A stretch of 64,000 nucleotides of DNA from Paenibacillus antarcticus. GTDB taxonomy: Bacteria > Bacillota > Bacilli > Paenibacillales > Paenibacillaceae. Under the pieces are notes generated by a model that was given only the letters and a program-made list of their open reading frames with translations, searched no databases and was not told where the DNA came from. The stretch is from the NCBI RefSeq assembly GCF_001637225.1, contig NZ_LVJI01000018.1, forward strand, positions 161,021 through 225,020, read 5' to 3'. The translations under genes were made by a program, and so were the position numbers. This document shows, piece by piece, positions 36,786 through 45,970 of this stretch (position 1 is the stretch's first letter; every line of letters starts with the position of its first letter).

Positions 36786-38234
36786 TTAGTATGCTCTAGC
36801 AAATACAACTGTATGTTTGGATGACTCCCCACAGACGATACAAGTTTCTTTCGTTTCAGATGGTTCCAATGGGATGTTACGACTCGTAGCTCCGGTCTCT
36901 TCCTTCACCTTACGTTCACATTCCACTGTACCGCACCATCCAGCTAATGTGAAGCCACGAGATTCTTCCATTCTCATCTTCATTTCTTCAAGGTTGTCCA
37001 CCGAGTAGAAATGATCACTCATAAATTGCTTCGCTCTGTCCAACATTTCTTGATGAACTTGTTCAAGCATTGCCTTCACTTCTTCGACCAGATTATCCTG
37101 TTGGACAATCTTTTTCTCACCAGTAATACGTGATACTAGCACACAGACACCATTCTCCATGTCACGAGGACCAAGCTCCAATCGAACTGGGACACCGCGC
37201 ATTTCATATTCATTAAATTTCCAACCAGGAGAAACATCAGTACGATCATCGACCTTAACTCGTACTCCTGCTTTCTTCAGTTCCACAAACAATTCGTCTG
37301 TACGTCCTACCACTGCTTCACGAGTCTTAGGCGGTCCAATAGGAACCATGATCACTTGAGTTGGAGCCACTTTTGGAGGTAGAGCAAGTCCACGATCATC
37401 ACCATGAACCATGATTAACGATCCAATCAATCTAGTGGTTGTTCCCCATGAAGTCGTGTGTACATATTCTTGCGTATTCTCACGATTTAAATATTGTATT
37501 TCAAATGCTTCCGCAAACTTCGTCCCTAGATAATGCGATGTTCCGGCTTGAACAGCCTTTCCATCTTTCATCATCGCTTCAATAGAGAACGTATCCACTG
37601 CCCCAGCAAATCGTTCCGAAGGCGTTTTCTGTCCCGTAATGACTGGGATTGCAAGATACTCCTCCAAGAAAGATCGATAAAGTTCTAACATTTTCATCGT
37701 TTCTTCACGTGCTTCTGCTTCTGTCTCATGAGCCGTATGACCTTCTTGCCACAAAAACTCAGTCGTTCTAATAAATGGTAACGTCCGTTTCTCCCAACGA
37801 ACAACATTCGCCCATTGATTGATTAGTACAGGTAAATCACGGTACGATTTAATCCATTTAGAGTACATATGACCAAACATCGTTTCAGATGTTGGACGAA
37901 TCGCAAGACGTTCTTCCAGTTTCTCCCCAGCAGCCTCAGTTACCCATGGCAACTCTGGATTAAATCCTTCAATATGATCTTTTTCCTTTTGGAAGAAGCT
38001 TTCTGGAATTAACAGTGGAAAATAAGCATTGCGATGTCCTGTTTCCTTAAAGCGGCGATCCATTTCAGCCTGAATGTGTTCCCAAATTTCATATCCATCC
38101 GGACGGAATACGATACAACCCCGAACCGGTGAATAATCCATTAACTCTGCCTTTTTAATCACATCTATATACCAACGGGAGAAGTCTTCTCCTTGTGGTG
38201 TAATCTCCGTTACGAACTGCTTATCTTTTGACAT
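36786..38234 (-). CDS. proS: Prolyl-tRNA synthetase, archaeal/eukaryotic type
   Basis: Charges tRNA-Pro. The 482-residue protein is of the short archaeal/eukaryotic type: class II motifs (IRPTSETMFGHMYSKWI, WEKRTLPFIRTTEFLWQEGHTAH, GTTTRLIGSLIMVHGDDRGL), an anticodon domain and a C-terminal zinc-binding domain with CX4C (CGTVEC) and CX2C (CIVC), ending in a tyrosine. The roughly 180-residue INS editing insertion of bacterial-type ProRS is absent. B. subtilis has the bacterial type at this same position. ATG at 38234 with AGGAGGAAA. It is followed by a terminator before polC. Confidence 0.95.
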   Translation of the reverse strand: MSKDKQFVTEITPQGEDFSRWYIDVIKKAELMDYSPVRGCIVFRPDGYEIWEHIQAEMDRRFKETGHRNAYFPLLIPESFFQKEKDHIEGFNPELPWVTEAAGEKLEERLAIRPTSETMFGHMYSKWIKSYRDLPVLINQWANVVRWEKRTLPFIRTTEFLWQEGHTAHETEAEAREETMKMLELYRSFLEEYLAIPVITGQKTPSERFAGAVDTFSIEAMMKDGKAVQAGTSHYLGTKFAEAFEIQYLNRENTQEYVHTTSWGTTTRLIGSLIMVHGDDRGLALPPKVAPTQVIMVPIGPPKTREAVVGRTDELFVELKKAGVRVKVDDRTDVSPGWKFNEYEMRGVPVRLELGPRDMENGVCVLVSRITGEKKIVQQDNLVEEVKAMLEQVHQEMLDRAKQFMSDHFYSVDNLEEMKMRMEESRGFTLAGWCGTVECERKVKEETGATSRNIPLEPSETKETCIVCGESSKHTVVFARAY

Positions 38235-38319
38235 AAGGATGAATTTCCTCCTAAAATTTTTCTGTAATACTTCATGCTACGCTTCTGAAAAATTCACATC
38301 GAAAGCATAAACAAAGTTT

Positions 38320-39591
38320 TTATCCATTAATCAATCTTAAAATATCATTATAGGTTACAGCGATCATGAGTAAGAACAACAGCGCAAACCCAACAAAATG
38401 AACCATTCCTTCACGATTCGGATCAATTGGTTTACCACGTATCCATTCAACACCAAGGAAGACAAGTCGGCTACCATCAAGTGCCGGAATAGGGAACAGG
38501 TTGAAAATCCCCAAGTAAAGACTTAATATAGCCGCCCAATATGTCAATTGCTCAATACCTTGCTTAGCAATCTGACCCGTCACCTCAAAGGTACGCACAG
38601 GTCCTCCAAGATCATCCATCGAGAACTGATTAATTAGTTGACTGAACCCTTTAAAGATCATTTCAGTGGTACTTACCATCGTCTTACCAGAATTTACAAT
38701 TGTCTCACCAAAAGAAGCTTTACGAGAAGGAAGTTCGGGAGTAATACCCACTTTACCACCTTCTTGTCCTTCCATCTTACGTGGTGTAAGGGTAACTTTA
38801 AATGTTTCATCGCCTCGACGAATCGTCCATTCCATAGGCTTGTCTTGAGATTCTGCTGTTAATGAAATCATCTTCTGATAATCAGCACCAATCATCGTTC
38901 CATTGATCGAATCAACAATATCCCCTTTTTTCAAATTAGCTTCAGAAGCAGGCATACCTTCTGATACATCACCAATTTGAACATACGTTGGGTTATCCAA
39001 TGGAATACCGGCCATCTGTATATGTATCGCGAACAATACAAACGCAAGAATAAAGTTCATCACAGGTCCAGCAACGATAGACAATGCTCGTTGACCTACA
39101 GTCTTGCTACCAAATTGACGATTCTTAGGAGCAATCTGTGTCTCTTTCCCCTTGGTTACCATCATCGCTTGTGGATGAACACGATATTGTTGAACATCTT
39201 CATCTACATTTAGTCTTAAAGATAGACCTACATCCAGATCAATGGATTCTACTTCACCGCGTATCACATTCTTACGATTATCTAGCTGATCCAAATATAT
39301 CTTCTTCACTTCATCGTTCACAACACGAACGGCAATCGTCTGTCCCACTTGAATTTCCACAATTTCTGGATCTTCACCAGCCATACGAGCATATCCACCA
39401 AAAGGTAGTAATCGAAGTGTAAACTGCGTTTCATGACGTTTATAGGAGAACAGTTTCGGACCGAAACCGATAGCAAATTCTCGAACCAATATGCCAGCAC
39501 GTTTGGCGAAATAATAATGACCCCACTCATGTACCGTCACAATTACAAAAAACATTAATACAGTCAGAAAAACGACCTGAACCATTTCCAA
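38320..39591 (-). CDS. rseP: Site-2 zinc protease RseP/RasP
   Basis: Intramembrane metalloprotease that cuts anti-sigma factors and remnant signal peptides. HEWGH (residues 21-25) lies in the first membrane segment; a PDZ domain (about 190-275, VSEGMPASEANLKKGDIVDSINGTMI) precedes two C-terminal membrane segments and the NLFPIPALDGSRL motif carrying the third zinc ligand. The TTG start at 39591 has GGGGGA nine bases upstream. It belongs to the uppS-cdsA-dxr-rseP envelope cluster. Confidence 0.94.
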   Translation of the reverse strand: MEMVQVVFLTVLMFFVIVTVHEWGHYYFAKRAGILVREFAIGFGPKLFSYKRHETQFTLRLLPFGGYARMAGEDPEIVEIQVGQTIAVRVVNDEVKKIYLDQLDNRKNVIRGEVESIDLDVGLSLRLNVDEDVQQYRVHPQAMMVTKGKETQIAPKNRQFGSKTVGQRALSIVAGPVMNFILAFVLFAIHIQMAGIPLDNPTYVQIGDVSEGMPASEANLKKGDIVDSINGTMIGADYQKMISLTAESQDKPMEWTIRRGDETFKVTLTPRKMEGQEGGKVGITPELPSRKASFGETIVNSGKTMVSTTEMIFKGFSQLINQFSMDDLGGPVRTFEVTGQIAKQGIEQLTYWAAILSLYLGIFNLFPIPALDGSRLVFLGVEWIRGKPIDPNREGMVHFVGFALLFLLMIAVTYNDILRLING

Positions 39592-39725
39592 AGTAACTCA
39601 TCCCCCTCTATTGTCTAAGATCGAAGTATGTCCTTATAGATTATCATTATTCTCCGACCCAACACAAGAGAATCACTTTTGAAGCAATTTTTTTCAAAAA
39701 GAGAGAATGGTAAATTTCATTAAAG

Positions 39726-40865
39726 TTAAAGTCTTAGTGCCAACTCACGCGAACGTCGATCGCACTCTTCAATAGAACCTAAATCAGGAATGGAAATATT
39801 ATTATGCTGTTCAAGTACTTTTTCAATAATCTCTTCAATATGAAGAAACGATATTTCCTTTTGTAAAAAACGTGCTACTGCGATCTCATTCGCAGCATTA
39901 AAGGCCGTTGTTGCTGTACCACCCATTCTTCCACACTCAAATGCAAGTCTTAGACAAGGGAATCTCACATAATCCATCTCTTTAAAATGAAGACTACCCA
40001 CTTCTGCAAGAGATAAAGAACGTGTAGGTGATATCCAGCGTTCTGGATAAGTTAAAGCATATTGGATAGGAACTCTCATATCTGGATTTCCTAGCTGGGC
40101 AATAATACTACTATCGCAGAATTCCACAAATGAATGAATGATACTCTCTGGGTGAAGAAGTACATTTATTTGATCATAAGGTAAGTTGAAAAGCCAATGT
40201 GCCTCAATCACTTCGAGTCCCTTATTAACCATTGTCGCAGAGTCTATTGTAATCTTTGATCCCATCGACCAGTTAGGATGTTTTAACGCATCTTCAACTG
40301 TAACATCCTTTAATTCTTCACGTGATAAATCGCGAAATGAACCTCCCGATGCTGTTATGGTAATCCCAGCAACATCGGATCTACGTTCACCATTCATACA
40401 TTGAAAAATGGCAGAGTGCTCGCTGTCGATCGGGAACAACTTCACTCCCTTTTCTAGCGCAAGTGAAGTCACTAAGTGACCAGCAGTTACCAAGGTTTCC
40501 TTGTTAGCCAGTCCAATATGCTTGCCTGCTTCAATTGCTGCTAATGTAGACCGCAACCCTACGCTACCCATCACTGCAGTAACGACCATTTCAGCGTCTG
40601 TCCCTGCTGCAACTTCTACTAAACCTGCATCTCCATAATAAACTTGTGTAGCAGAAGGAAGATGGGGTTTAATTTGTTCAGCTAATTCTTTCGTAGCAAT
40701 GGAAACTTTCTTAGGTTTAAACTCATGTACCTGACGGATCAGCAATTCCGCGTTTGTCCCGGCTGCAAGGCCTTCGACTTGAAATTGATCTCTATGCGTG
40801 GATACTACGTCCAATGTCTGTGTCCCAATAGATCCCGTAGAACCTAGAATACTAATTTTTTTCAC
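39726..40865 (-). CDS. dxr: 1-deoxy-D-xylulose 5-phosphate reductoisomerase
   Basis: Second enzyme of the MEP isoprenoid pathway, making MEP from DXP with NADPH. The NADPH motif ILGSTGSIGTQTLDVV is at residues 5-20; the metal/substrate region PIDSEHSAIFQCMNGE and the TASGGSFRD and HPNWSMGSKITIDSATMVNKG loops are all conserved. 379 residues. GTG start at 40865. Adjacent to uppS and cdsA, linking isoprenoid supply to undecaprenyl phosphate. Confidence 0.96.
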   Translation of the reverse strand: MKKISILGSTGSIGTQTLDVVSTHRDQFQVEGLAAGTNAELLIRQVHEFKPKKVSIATKELAEQIKPHLPSATQVYYGDAGLVEVAAGTDAEMVVTAVMGSVGLRSTLAAIEAGKHIGLANKETLVTAGHLVTSLALEKGVKLFPIDSEHSAIFQCMNGERRSDVAGITITASGGSFRDLSREELKDVTVEDALKHPNWSMGSKITIDSATMVNKGLEVIEAHWLFNLPYDQINVLLHPESIIHSFVEFCDSSIIAQLGNPDMRVPIQYALTYPERWISPTRSLSLAEVGSLHFKEMDYVRFPCLRLAFECGRMGGTATTAFNAANEIAVARFLQKEISFLHIEEIIEKVLEQHNNISIPDLGSIEECDRRSRELALRL

Positions 40866-40883
40866 AATGCACCTTCTCTCGTG

Positions 40884-41681
40884 TTAGTAAGGCAATAACA
40901 TCACGATATGTACAAAAGGGAAAACAATAATCCAACTGTCACAACGATCTAATATCCCGCCATGACCTGGTAATAACTTACCTGAATCTTTAATATTATA
41001 AACTCGCTTGTATGCGGACTGAATCAAATCACCCAGTTGTCCTACGACTGCACATGCAAGCCCAATGAGGCAAGCACCACCTAACCCGAGCAAATCACCC
41101 GAAGAAAGTGCAAATATGACAGCAGTTATGATAGCAATCACAACTCCACCAAGCGCACCTTCAACAGTCTTGTTGGGGCTGATCGCAGGCCACAGCTTAT
41201 GACGACCCCATTGTTTACCAACAAAATAGGCACCTGCATCACTCGCCCAGATCGATGAAAGCAACAGGAAAGTCCAGAACAATCCATGACCGTCAGGAGC
41301 GTGACGAGACTCAGCGATGTAGTAAAATCCAACCCCAATATATAATATACCTAATAATAGCAATGACACCTGTTTAATACTGATCTGATTTTTGGTGAGT
41401 ACCGTCATCATCATCAATAGAAATAGGAGAAGCCATATCATTTCCCCATTTGGGGTATACGCTATATTCAAAAGTTTCCAAGGAAACATGATCATGAACA
41501 CGCCCACAAATCCAAGAGCAGCTATTCCGCTAAAAGGGCGCACTTTAATCATTTTCACAAATTCATAATAACCTATCAGAGACATGGCAAGTACAAGTAG
41601 ATGAAATGACATGCCACCAATCACACAAAATCCTAGAAAAATAGCTCCAGCAATAATCCCGGTAATAAGTCGTTGTTTCAA
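40884..41681 (-). CDS. cdsA: Phosphatidate cytidylyltransferase
   Basis: Makes CDP-diacylglycerol, the precursor of phosphatidylglycerol and cardiolipin, at the membrane. About seven to eight hydrophobic segments and the family signature SDAGAYFVGKQWGRHKLWP followed by ISPNKTVEGALGG. 265 residues. TTG start at 41681 with GAGG upstream. Lies 18 bases before dxr. Confidence 0.94.
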   Translation of the reverse strand: MKQRLITGIIAGAIFLGFCVIGGMSFHLLVLAMSLIGYYEFVKMIKVRPFSGIAALGFVGVFMIMFPWKLLNIAYTPNGEMIWLLLFLLMMMTVLTKNQISIKQVSLLLLGILYIGVGFYYIAESRHAPDGHGLFWTFLLLSSIWASDAGAYFVGKQWGRHKLWPAISPNKTVEGALGGVVIAIITAVIFALSSGDLLGLGGACLIGLACAVVGQLGDLIQSAYKRVYNIKDSGKLLPGHGGILDRCDSWIIVFPFVHIVMLLPY

Positions 41682-41703
41682 CGATTTTCATCCTCTACTT
41701 GAG

Positions 41704-42471
41704 TTATGACAGCCCACCGTATCGTCTTGTTCTACGCTGATATTCAGCGACAGCATCATGTAAATGATCCTTATTAAACTCAGGCCAGTAAATATCGGTG
41801 AACCATAATTCACTATATGCCAACTGCCATAGCATAAAGTTGCTAATTCTCATCTCTCCGCTTGTACGGATCAACAGGTCTGGATCAGGAATACCATGGG
41901 TTTTTAAATGCTTTTCAATCAATTCAGCATTGATATCCTCTGCTTTTAATCTACCTGCTTCAATCTCATGTCCAAGCAATGTCATGCCATCCGTTATTTC
42001 TTTACGGCCACCATAGTTCAGCGCGAAATTGAGTACAAGCCCATCATTACCCGCTGTACGTTCCATAGCATCTTCCATCGCTTTCAACGTATGATTAGGT
42101 AATTTATCTTTATCACCCATCATACGAATCTGTACGTTTCGTTCAATTAATTCATCCAACTCAATCGCGAGAAATTCTTGGGGAAGTCGCATAAGGAAAT
42201 CTACTTCGTCTTTAGGACGTTTCCAGTTCTCCGTAGAGAAAGCGTACATCGTTAAATATTTAATACCCAGGTCATCCGCAGCAATCGTTGCTCGCTTAAC
42301 AGCCTTCATTCCGTTATGATGCCCTACTATCCGAGGTAATCCGAGACGTTTCGCCCAACGACCGTTTCCATCCATGATAATTGCTACATGTTCAGGAATA
42401 TTATCAGCAGTAATATCCAACGGCTTCGGACTGTCTTTATGCATCCACCATGATCGAATTCGTTTGATCAT
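41704..42471 (-). CDS. uppS: Undecaprenyl diphosphate synthase (isoprenyl transferase)
   Basis: Builds the C55 lipid carrier for peptidoglycan and teichoic acids. The catalytic aspartate is Asp34 in IIMDGNGRWAKRLGLPR; GHHNGMKAVKR and TMYAFSTENWKR follow, and the C-terminal RTSGEMRISNFMLWQLAYSE region is complete. 255 residues. ATG at 42471 with GGAGG. First gene after the frr terminator and repeat copy B. Confidence 0.96.
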   Translation of the reverse strand: MIKRIRSWWMHKDSPKPLDITADNIPEHVAIIMDGNGRWAKRLGLPRIVGHHNGMKAVKRATIAADDLGIKYLTMYAFSTENWKRPKDEVDFLMRLPQEFLAIELDELIERNVQIRMMGDKDKLPNHTLKAMEDAMERTAGNDGLVLNFALNYGGRKEITDGMTLLGHEIEAGRLKAEDINAELIEKHLKTHGIPDPDLLIRTSGEMRISNFMLWQLAYSELWFTDIYWPEFNKDHLHDAVAEYQRRTRRYGGLS

Positions 42472-42550
42472 TCCATTTCCTCCAAGCCACTTTCTGCAAG
42501 TTGAAACTGATATTCACACTACACCTACATGGTTAAAGAAAGTTATTTCC

Positions 42551-42658
42551 TATTCAAGAAGAGACGGATACCCGCCCCTTAAGGACGGGTATCCGTCTCT
42601 TCGGAAATATAAGAAATAGCATACCAAGTAAAACTTATACTTTCTTATATTTTAAAAA
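42551..42658 (-). repeat. Two-hairpin intergenic repeat, copy B (best formed)
   Basis: On the minus strand it begins TTTTTAAAATATAAGAAAG. The A/T module is a perfect 12-bp stem (plus-strand arms 42605-42616 and 42641-42652). The second module is a perfect 17-bp stem with arms at 42558-42574 and 42586-42602, reading GAAGAGACGGATACCCG and its complement. It ends CCGTCTCTTCTTG. It starts at the U-run of the frr terminator. Confidence 0.8.
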
Positions 42659-42699
42659 GAGACAAACCCCACCATAAAAGGAGGGGCCATAAGTCTCTT
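42654..42699 (-). terminator. Intrinsic terminator after frr
   Basis: AAGAGAC and GTCTCTT close a stem-loop with an internal CCCC/GGGG pairing; the minus strand ends TTTTT and continues into repeat copy B. Confidence 0.7.
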
Positions 42700-43252
42700 A
42701 TACGTCCATGATCTCTTTTTCTTTCACCAAGAGAACCTTGTCGACTTCGGCACTATATTTATCCGTCATCTTTTGAATATCTTCTTGATGTTTGTGGGAT
42801 TCATCTTCAGTAATATCTGTTTTTTCCAATTTCTTAATATCATCATTTGCATCACGGCGAATATTACGGATAGCAATTTTTGCTTCTTCACCGAATTTTT
42901 TAGTTGTTTTAACCAATTCAACCCGACGCTCTTCAGTAAGGGCAGGTATTGTCAAACGGATCATAGTCCCGTCATTGGAAGGTGTAATTCCAATATCTGA
43001 CTTTGAAATCGCTCTTTCAATCTCTTGTAACGAAGATTTGTCCCAAGGCTGAATCATCAACGTACGAGAATCCGGCGTGTTAATGTTAGCTAATTGACTG
43101 AGTGGTGTAGGCGCTCCATAATACTCAACTTGAATTCGATCAAGAAGAGCAGGTGCCGCACGACCTGCACGCAGTGAAGCAAGATCACGTTTCAAAGCAA
43201 GAATCGCTTTTTCCATACGTTCTTCAGCACTTTTTCTAATAGCTTGTGGCAT
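42698..43252 (-). CDS. frr: Ribosome recycling factor
   Basis: Splits post-termination ribosomes together with EF-G. 184 residues, normal length, with [25 protein letters not shown] domain signature, [18 protein letters not shown] and the C-terminal helical [18 protein letters not shown]. Its ATG overlaps the last base of the pyrH stop (TAATG), showing translational coupling. Confidence 0.97.
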   Translation of the reverse strand: MPQAIRKSAEERMEKAILALKRDLASLRAGRAAPALLDRIQVEYYGAPTPLSQLANINTPDSRTLMIQPWDKSSLQEIERAISKSDIGITPSNDGTMIRLTIPALTEERRVELVKTTKKFGEEAKIAIRNIRRDANDDIKKLEKTDITEDESHKHQEDIQKMTDKYSAEVDKVLLVKEKEIMDV

Positions 43253-43980
43253 TAGTCTACACTCCCTTTAACAATCGTTCCAATTTTCTCACCTAATACA
43301 ACACGTTTAATGTTTCCTAGTTCAGTGATTGCAAATACGATGAGTGGGATATTATTATCCATACACAAGGATGATGCCGTAGAGTCCATCACACCTAGAT
43401 TTTTGTTAAGTACTTCCATGTAAGTCAACTGTTCATATTTCTCAGCTGTTTCGTCTTTAAACGGATCAGCAGAATACACGCCATCCACTTTATTCTTCGC
43501 CATCAAGATCACTTCAGCTTCAATCTCCGCAGCACGTAAAGCAGCTGTTGTATCAGTTGAGAAGTACGGATTGCCTGTTCCAGCAGCAAAGATAACGACG
43601 CGACCTTTTTCAAGATGGCGTATAGCTCTGCGTCGGATATAAGGTTCGGCAATCTGTTGCATCGCAATGGACGTCTGAACTCTTGTAGGCACATCAATTT
43701 GTTCTAATGCATCCTGTAACGCTAGTGAGTTCATTACTGTTGCTAACATCCCCATATAATCAGCTGTAGCACGATCAAAGCCATTAGCGCTACCTGCGAT
43801 TCCACGCCAGATGTTACCGCCACCACATACGATAGCTACTTCAACACCAAGTTCAACAACTTCTTTAACTTGTACTGCGATCGATGCGATAGTATCAGCA
43901 TCAATACCATATCCAGTCTGTCCGGAGAGAGATTCACCACTGACTTTTAAGACCACTCTTTTAAATACTGGCTGTTCCAA
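43252..43980 (-). CDS. pyrH: UMP kinase
   Basis: Phosphorylates UMP to UDP. Amino-acid-kinase fold with [12 protein letters not shown] near the N-terminus, CGGGNIWRG, and the [20 protein letters not shown] segment. The open frame extends to 44043, but the TTG at 43980 (protein [10 protein letters not shown]) has GGAGG eight bases upstream and gives the usual family start (242 aa). Couples to frr downstream; repeat copy E lies upstream. Confidence 0.96.
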   Translation of the reverse strand: MEQPVFKRVVLKVSGESLSGQTGYGIDADTIASIAVQVKEVVELGVEVAIVCGGGNIWRGIAGSANGFDRATADYMGMLATVMNSLALQDALEQIDVPTRVQTSIAMQQIAEPYIRRRAIRHLEKGRVVIFAAGTGNPYFSTDTTAALRAAEIEAEVILMAKNKVDGVYSADPFKDETAEKYEQLTYMEVLNKNLGVMDSTASSLCMDNNIPLIVFAITELGNIKRVVLGEKIGTIVKGSVD

Positions 43981-44044
43981 TGTAAAACCTCCACTTTGCG
44001 AAGGCGCTAATAAGTCCGCGCCAGTTTTTATGTCTATATTCACC

Positions 44045-44081
44045 GTATAAGAAGCATAAATACATCTTATATGTTAAAAAA
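44045..44081 (-). repeat. Short copy (E) of the intergenic repeat, A/T module only
   Basis: After the tsf terminator U-run the minus strand reads TTTTTTAACATATAAGATG and later CTTCTTATACGG. TATAAGA and TCTTATA form a perfect 7-bp stem in the same place as the A/T hairpin of the longer copies. The G/C module is missing. Confidence 0.5.
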
Positions 44082-44111
44082 GAAGGAACACATTGTGTTC
44101 CACTCTTCTTT
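44076..44111 (-). terminator. Intrinsic terminator after tsf
   Basis: GGAACAC-aat-GTGTTCC flanked by GAAG and CTTC arms, followed by TTCTTTTTT on the minus strand. Confidence 0.8.
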
Positions 44112-44148
44112 ATGTCTATTATTATAACACTTTTTTTGTGTATGATTA

Positions 44149-44799
44149 TTAATGTTTAACTTGTGCCATTACTTCATCTACGAAGTTATCTTCTTTTTTC
44201 TCTAGACCTTCACCAAGTTCAAAACGAACAAAGCGACGAATAGAAATGTTTTCACCAATTTTGCTGATTTTCTCATTCAACATCATTGAAATCGTTTTGT
44301 CTGGATCTTTAATGAAGGATTGCTCCATCAAGCAGATTTCTTCATAGAACTTACTGATACGACCTTCAACCATTTTTGCAATGATTTTCTCAGGTTTACC
44401 TTCATTTAATGCTTGTGATTTCAAAACTTCCATTTCTCTGTCAACTTCTTCTTGAGGCACTTCTTCACGACGAACATAAAGTGGGTTAGCTGCTGCAATT
44501 TGCATCGCAATATCACGAGCAAAAGACTTGAATTCTTCAGTTTTACCAACGAAGTCAGTTTCACTGTTAATTTCTACAAGCACACCAATTTTTCCGCCTG
44601 CGTGAATGTATGATTCTACAGTACCCTCAGTAGCAGCACGTCCTGCTTTATTAGCAGCTGCCGATAATCCTTTTTCACGAAGAAAATCGATTGCTTTTTC
44701 AACATCACCATTTGTTTCATCAAGTGCTTTCTTACAATCCAACATTCCTGCTCCCGTTCTTTCACGAAGCTCTTTCACTGCGCTAGCGTTAACTGCCAT
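44149..44799 (-). CDS. tsf: Elongation factor Ts
   Basis: Nucleotide exchange factor for EF-Tu. 216 residues, a short EF-Ts of the kind found in some Firmicutes. The signature [19 protein letters not shown] and the [13 protein letters not shown] core that contacts EF-Tu are intact. ATG at 44799 with GGAGGG. It stands between rpsB and pyrH with its own terminator. Confidence 0.97.
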   Translation of the reverse strand: MAVNASAVKELRERTGAGMLDCKKALDETNGDVEKAIDFLREKGLSAAANKAGRAATEGTVESYIHAGGKIGVLVEINSETDFVGKTEEFKSFARDIAMQIAAANPLYVRREEVPQEEVDREMEVLKSQALNEGKPEKIIAKMVEGRISKFYEEICLMEQSFIKDPDKTISMMLNEKISKIGENISIRRFVRFELGEGLEKKEDNFVDEVMAQVKH

Positions 44800-44849
44800 T
44801 TAATATTCCCTCCAAAAATGATATAGTATTTCAATTTAATTCAATAATC

Positions 44850-44950
44850 CAAGTAGAAATGATCGTCCCAGCGGAGCCGATATCTAACTTCCGTGATAAA
44901 TATTACGAAAGTATGGGTGACACCTATACTTTCGTAATATTTTAAAAAAA
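44850..44950 (-). repeat. Two-hairpin intergenic repeat, copy C
   Basis: Begins TTTTTTTAAAATATTACG on the minus strand. The A/T module is a perfect 17-bp stem (arms 44898-44914 and 44926-44942), AAATATTACGAAAGTAT with its complement. Compared with copy B the base changes occur on both arms, so pairing is kept. The second module is imperfect; the element ends ATTTCTACTTG. Confidence 0.75.
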
Positions 44951-44988
44951 GGGCAGTGAGAGGTTATAAACCTGCCAACCACCCTTTT
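44944..44988 (-). terminator. Intrinsic terminator after rpsB
   Basis: AAAAGGG and CCCTTTT close a stem-loop containing AGGTT-tat-AACCT, with seven T residues at the minus-strand end leading into repeat copy C. Confidence 0.65.
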
Positions 44989-45027
44989 CATTTTAATTCA
45001 TTTATTTATGAATTACCCAATGCTATA

Positions 45028-45726
45028 TTAGGCTGTTGGTTCTTCAACTTGTTGAGCTTCAACAATGGCATCAGCCATTTTACCAGTCAATAGTTTAACA
45101 GCACGAATTGCATCGTCATTACCAGGAATAACATAGTCAATTTCGTCTGGATCACAGTTAGTATCAACGATACCTACGATTGGAATACCCAATTTGCGAG
45201 CTTCTGCAACCGCAATACGTTCTTTACGAGGATCAATGATGAACAAGGCACTTGGTAGGCCCTTCATGTTCTTGATTCCGCCTAGGAATTTCTCAAGACG
45301 ATCTTTCTCTTTGCGAAGAAGGATAACTTCTTTTTTAGGTAGTACAGCGAATGTACCGTCTTCTTCCCATTTTTCAAGCTCTTTCAAGCGGAAAATACGT
45401 TTTTGAATTGTTTCGAAGTTAGTTAGAGTTCCGCCCAACCAACGTTGATTGATGTAGAACATTCCACAACGTTCAGCTTCTTCTTTCACGGAATCTTGTG
45501 CTTGTTTCTTTGTTCCTACGAAAAGGATAGTTCCGTTTTCTTCAGAAACACTTTTCACGAAGTTATAAGCTTCCTCTACCTTTTTAACTGTTTTTTGCAA
45601 GTCAATAATGTAGATACCGTTTCTTTCAGTGAAAATATAACGATCCATCTTTGGATTCCAGCGGCGAGTTTGGTGACCGAAATGTACGCCTGCTTCCAAA
45701 AGTTGCTTCATGGATATTACTCCCAT
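45028..45726 (-). CDS. rpsB: 30S ribosomal protein S2
   Basis: Late-assembling small subunit protein. 232 residues with [19 protein letters not shown] at the N-terminus, [18 protein letters not shown], and the [12 protein letters not shown] motif. ATG at 45726 with TTAGGAGGCG. It has its own extended -10 promoter and a folded leader, and a terminator before tsf, so it can be expressed apart from the flagellar operon upstream. Confidence 0.98.
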   Translation of the reverse strand: MGVISMKQLLEAGVHFGHQTRRWNPKMDRYIFTERNGIYIIDLQKTVKKVEEAYNFVKSVSEENGTILFVGTKKQAQDSVKEEAERCGMFYINQRWLGGTLTNFETIQKRIFRLKELEKWEEDGTFAVLPKKEVILLRKEKDRLEKFLGGIKNMKGLPSALFIIDPRKERIAVAEARKLGIPIVGIVDTNCDPDEIDYVIPGNDDAIRAVKLLTGKMADAIVEAQQVEEPTA

Positions 45727-45734
45727 TTTAAGCG

Positions 45735-45844
45735 CCTCCTAATATTGGTTTTTTGTGTCCTCCGCCAACCGTCATTTCCCTTAAAGACTTTCTAATAAAG
45801 AAAGCACCCTTACAGGGATCACTTGGCGTGTGTTTTTAACACCG
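45735..45844 (-). ncRNA. Structured rpsB leader, candidate autoregulatory RNA
   Basis: The untranslated leader of about 115 bases contains a long-range pairing CGCCAA/TTGGCG (plus-strand arms 45763-45768 and 45823-45828) that closes CCCT-gta-AGGG and CTTTCT-ttatt-AGAAAG hairpins, a multi-branch shape. A small GTGTT-aaa-AACAC hairpin sits at the 5' end. Ribosomal protein leaders often act in feedback control; that role here is inferred. Confidence 0.45.
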
Positions 45845-45850
45845 ACAATT

Positions 45851-45879
45851 AATATACCATAAGTTATATGTCGATGCAA
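45851..45879 (-). promoter_or_regulatory. Promoter for rpsB (extended -10)
   Basis: TTGCAT (45874-45879), a 17-base spacer and TATATT (45851-45856) with an upstream TGG giving an extended -10. It follows the terminator that ends the flagellar/chemotaxis operon. Confidence 0.65.
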
Positions 45880-45940
45880 CCATTTTCATCATGAATATAG
45901 TTTGTTTTTGTGAGAAAACAAGATGTGAAATGTAAACAAT

Positions 45941-45970
45941 AAAAAAACGTCTGCTAAAATTAGCGAGACG
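45941..45970 (-). terminator. Terminator ending the flagellar/chemotaxis operon
   Basis: CGTCT-c-GCTAA pairs with TTAGC-AGACG on the minus strand, followed by seven T residues. The TAA stop of the preceding gene lies inside the stem. Confidence 0.85.

Noticed and set aside
38235..38319. Possible T-box leader for proS.
   Set aside because: The gap is 85 bases, with no T-box sequence, specifier loop or terminator/antiterminator pair.
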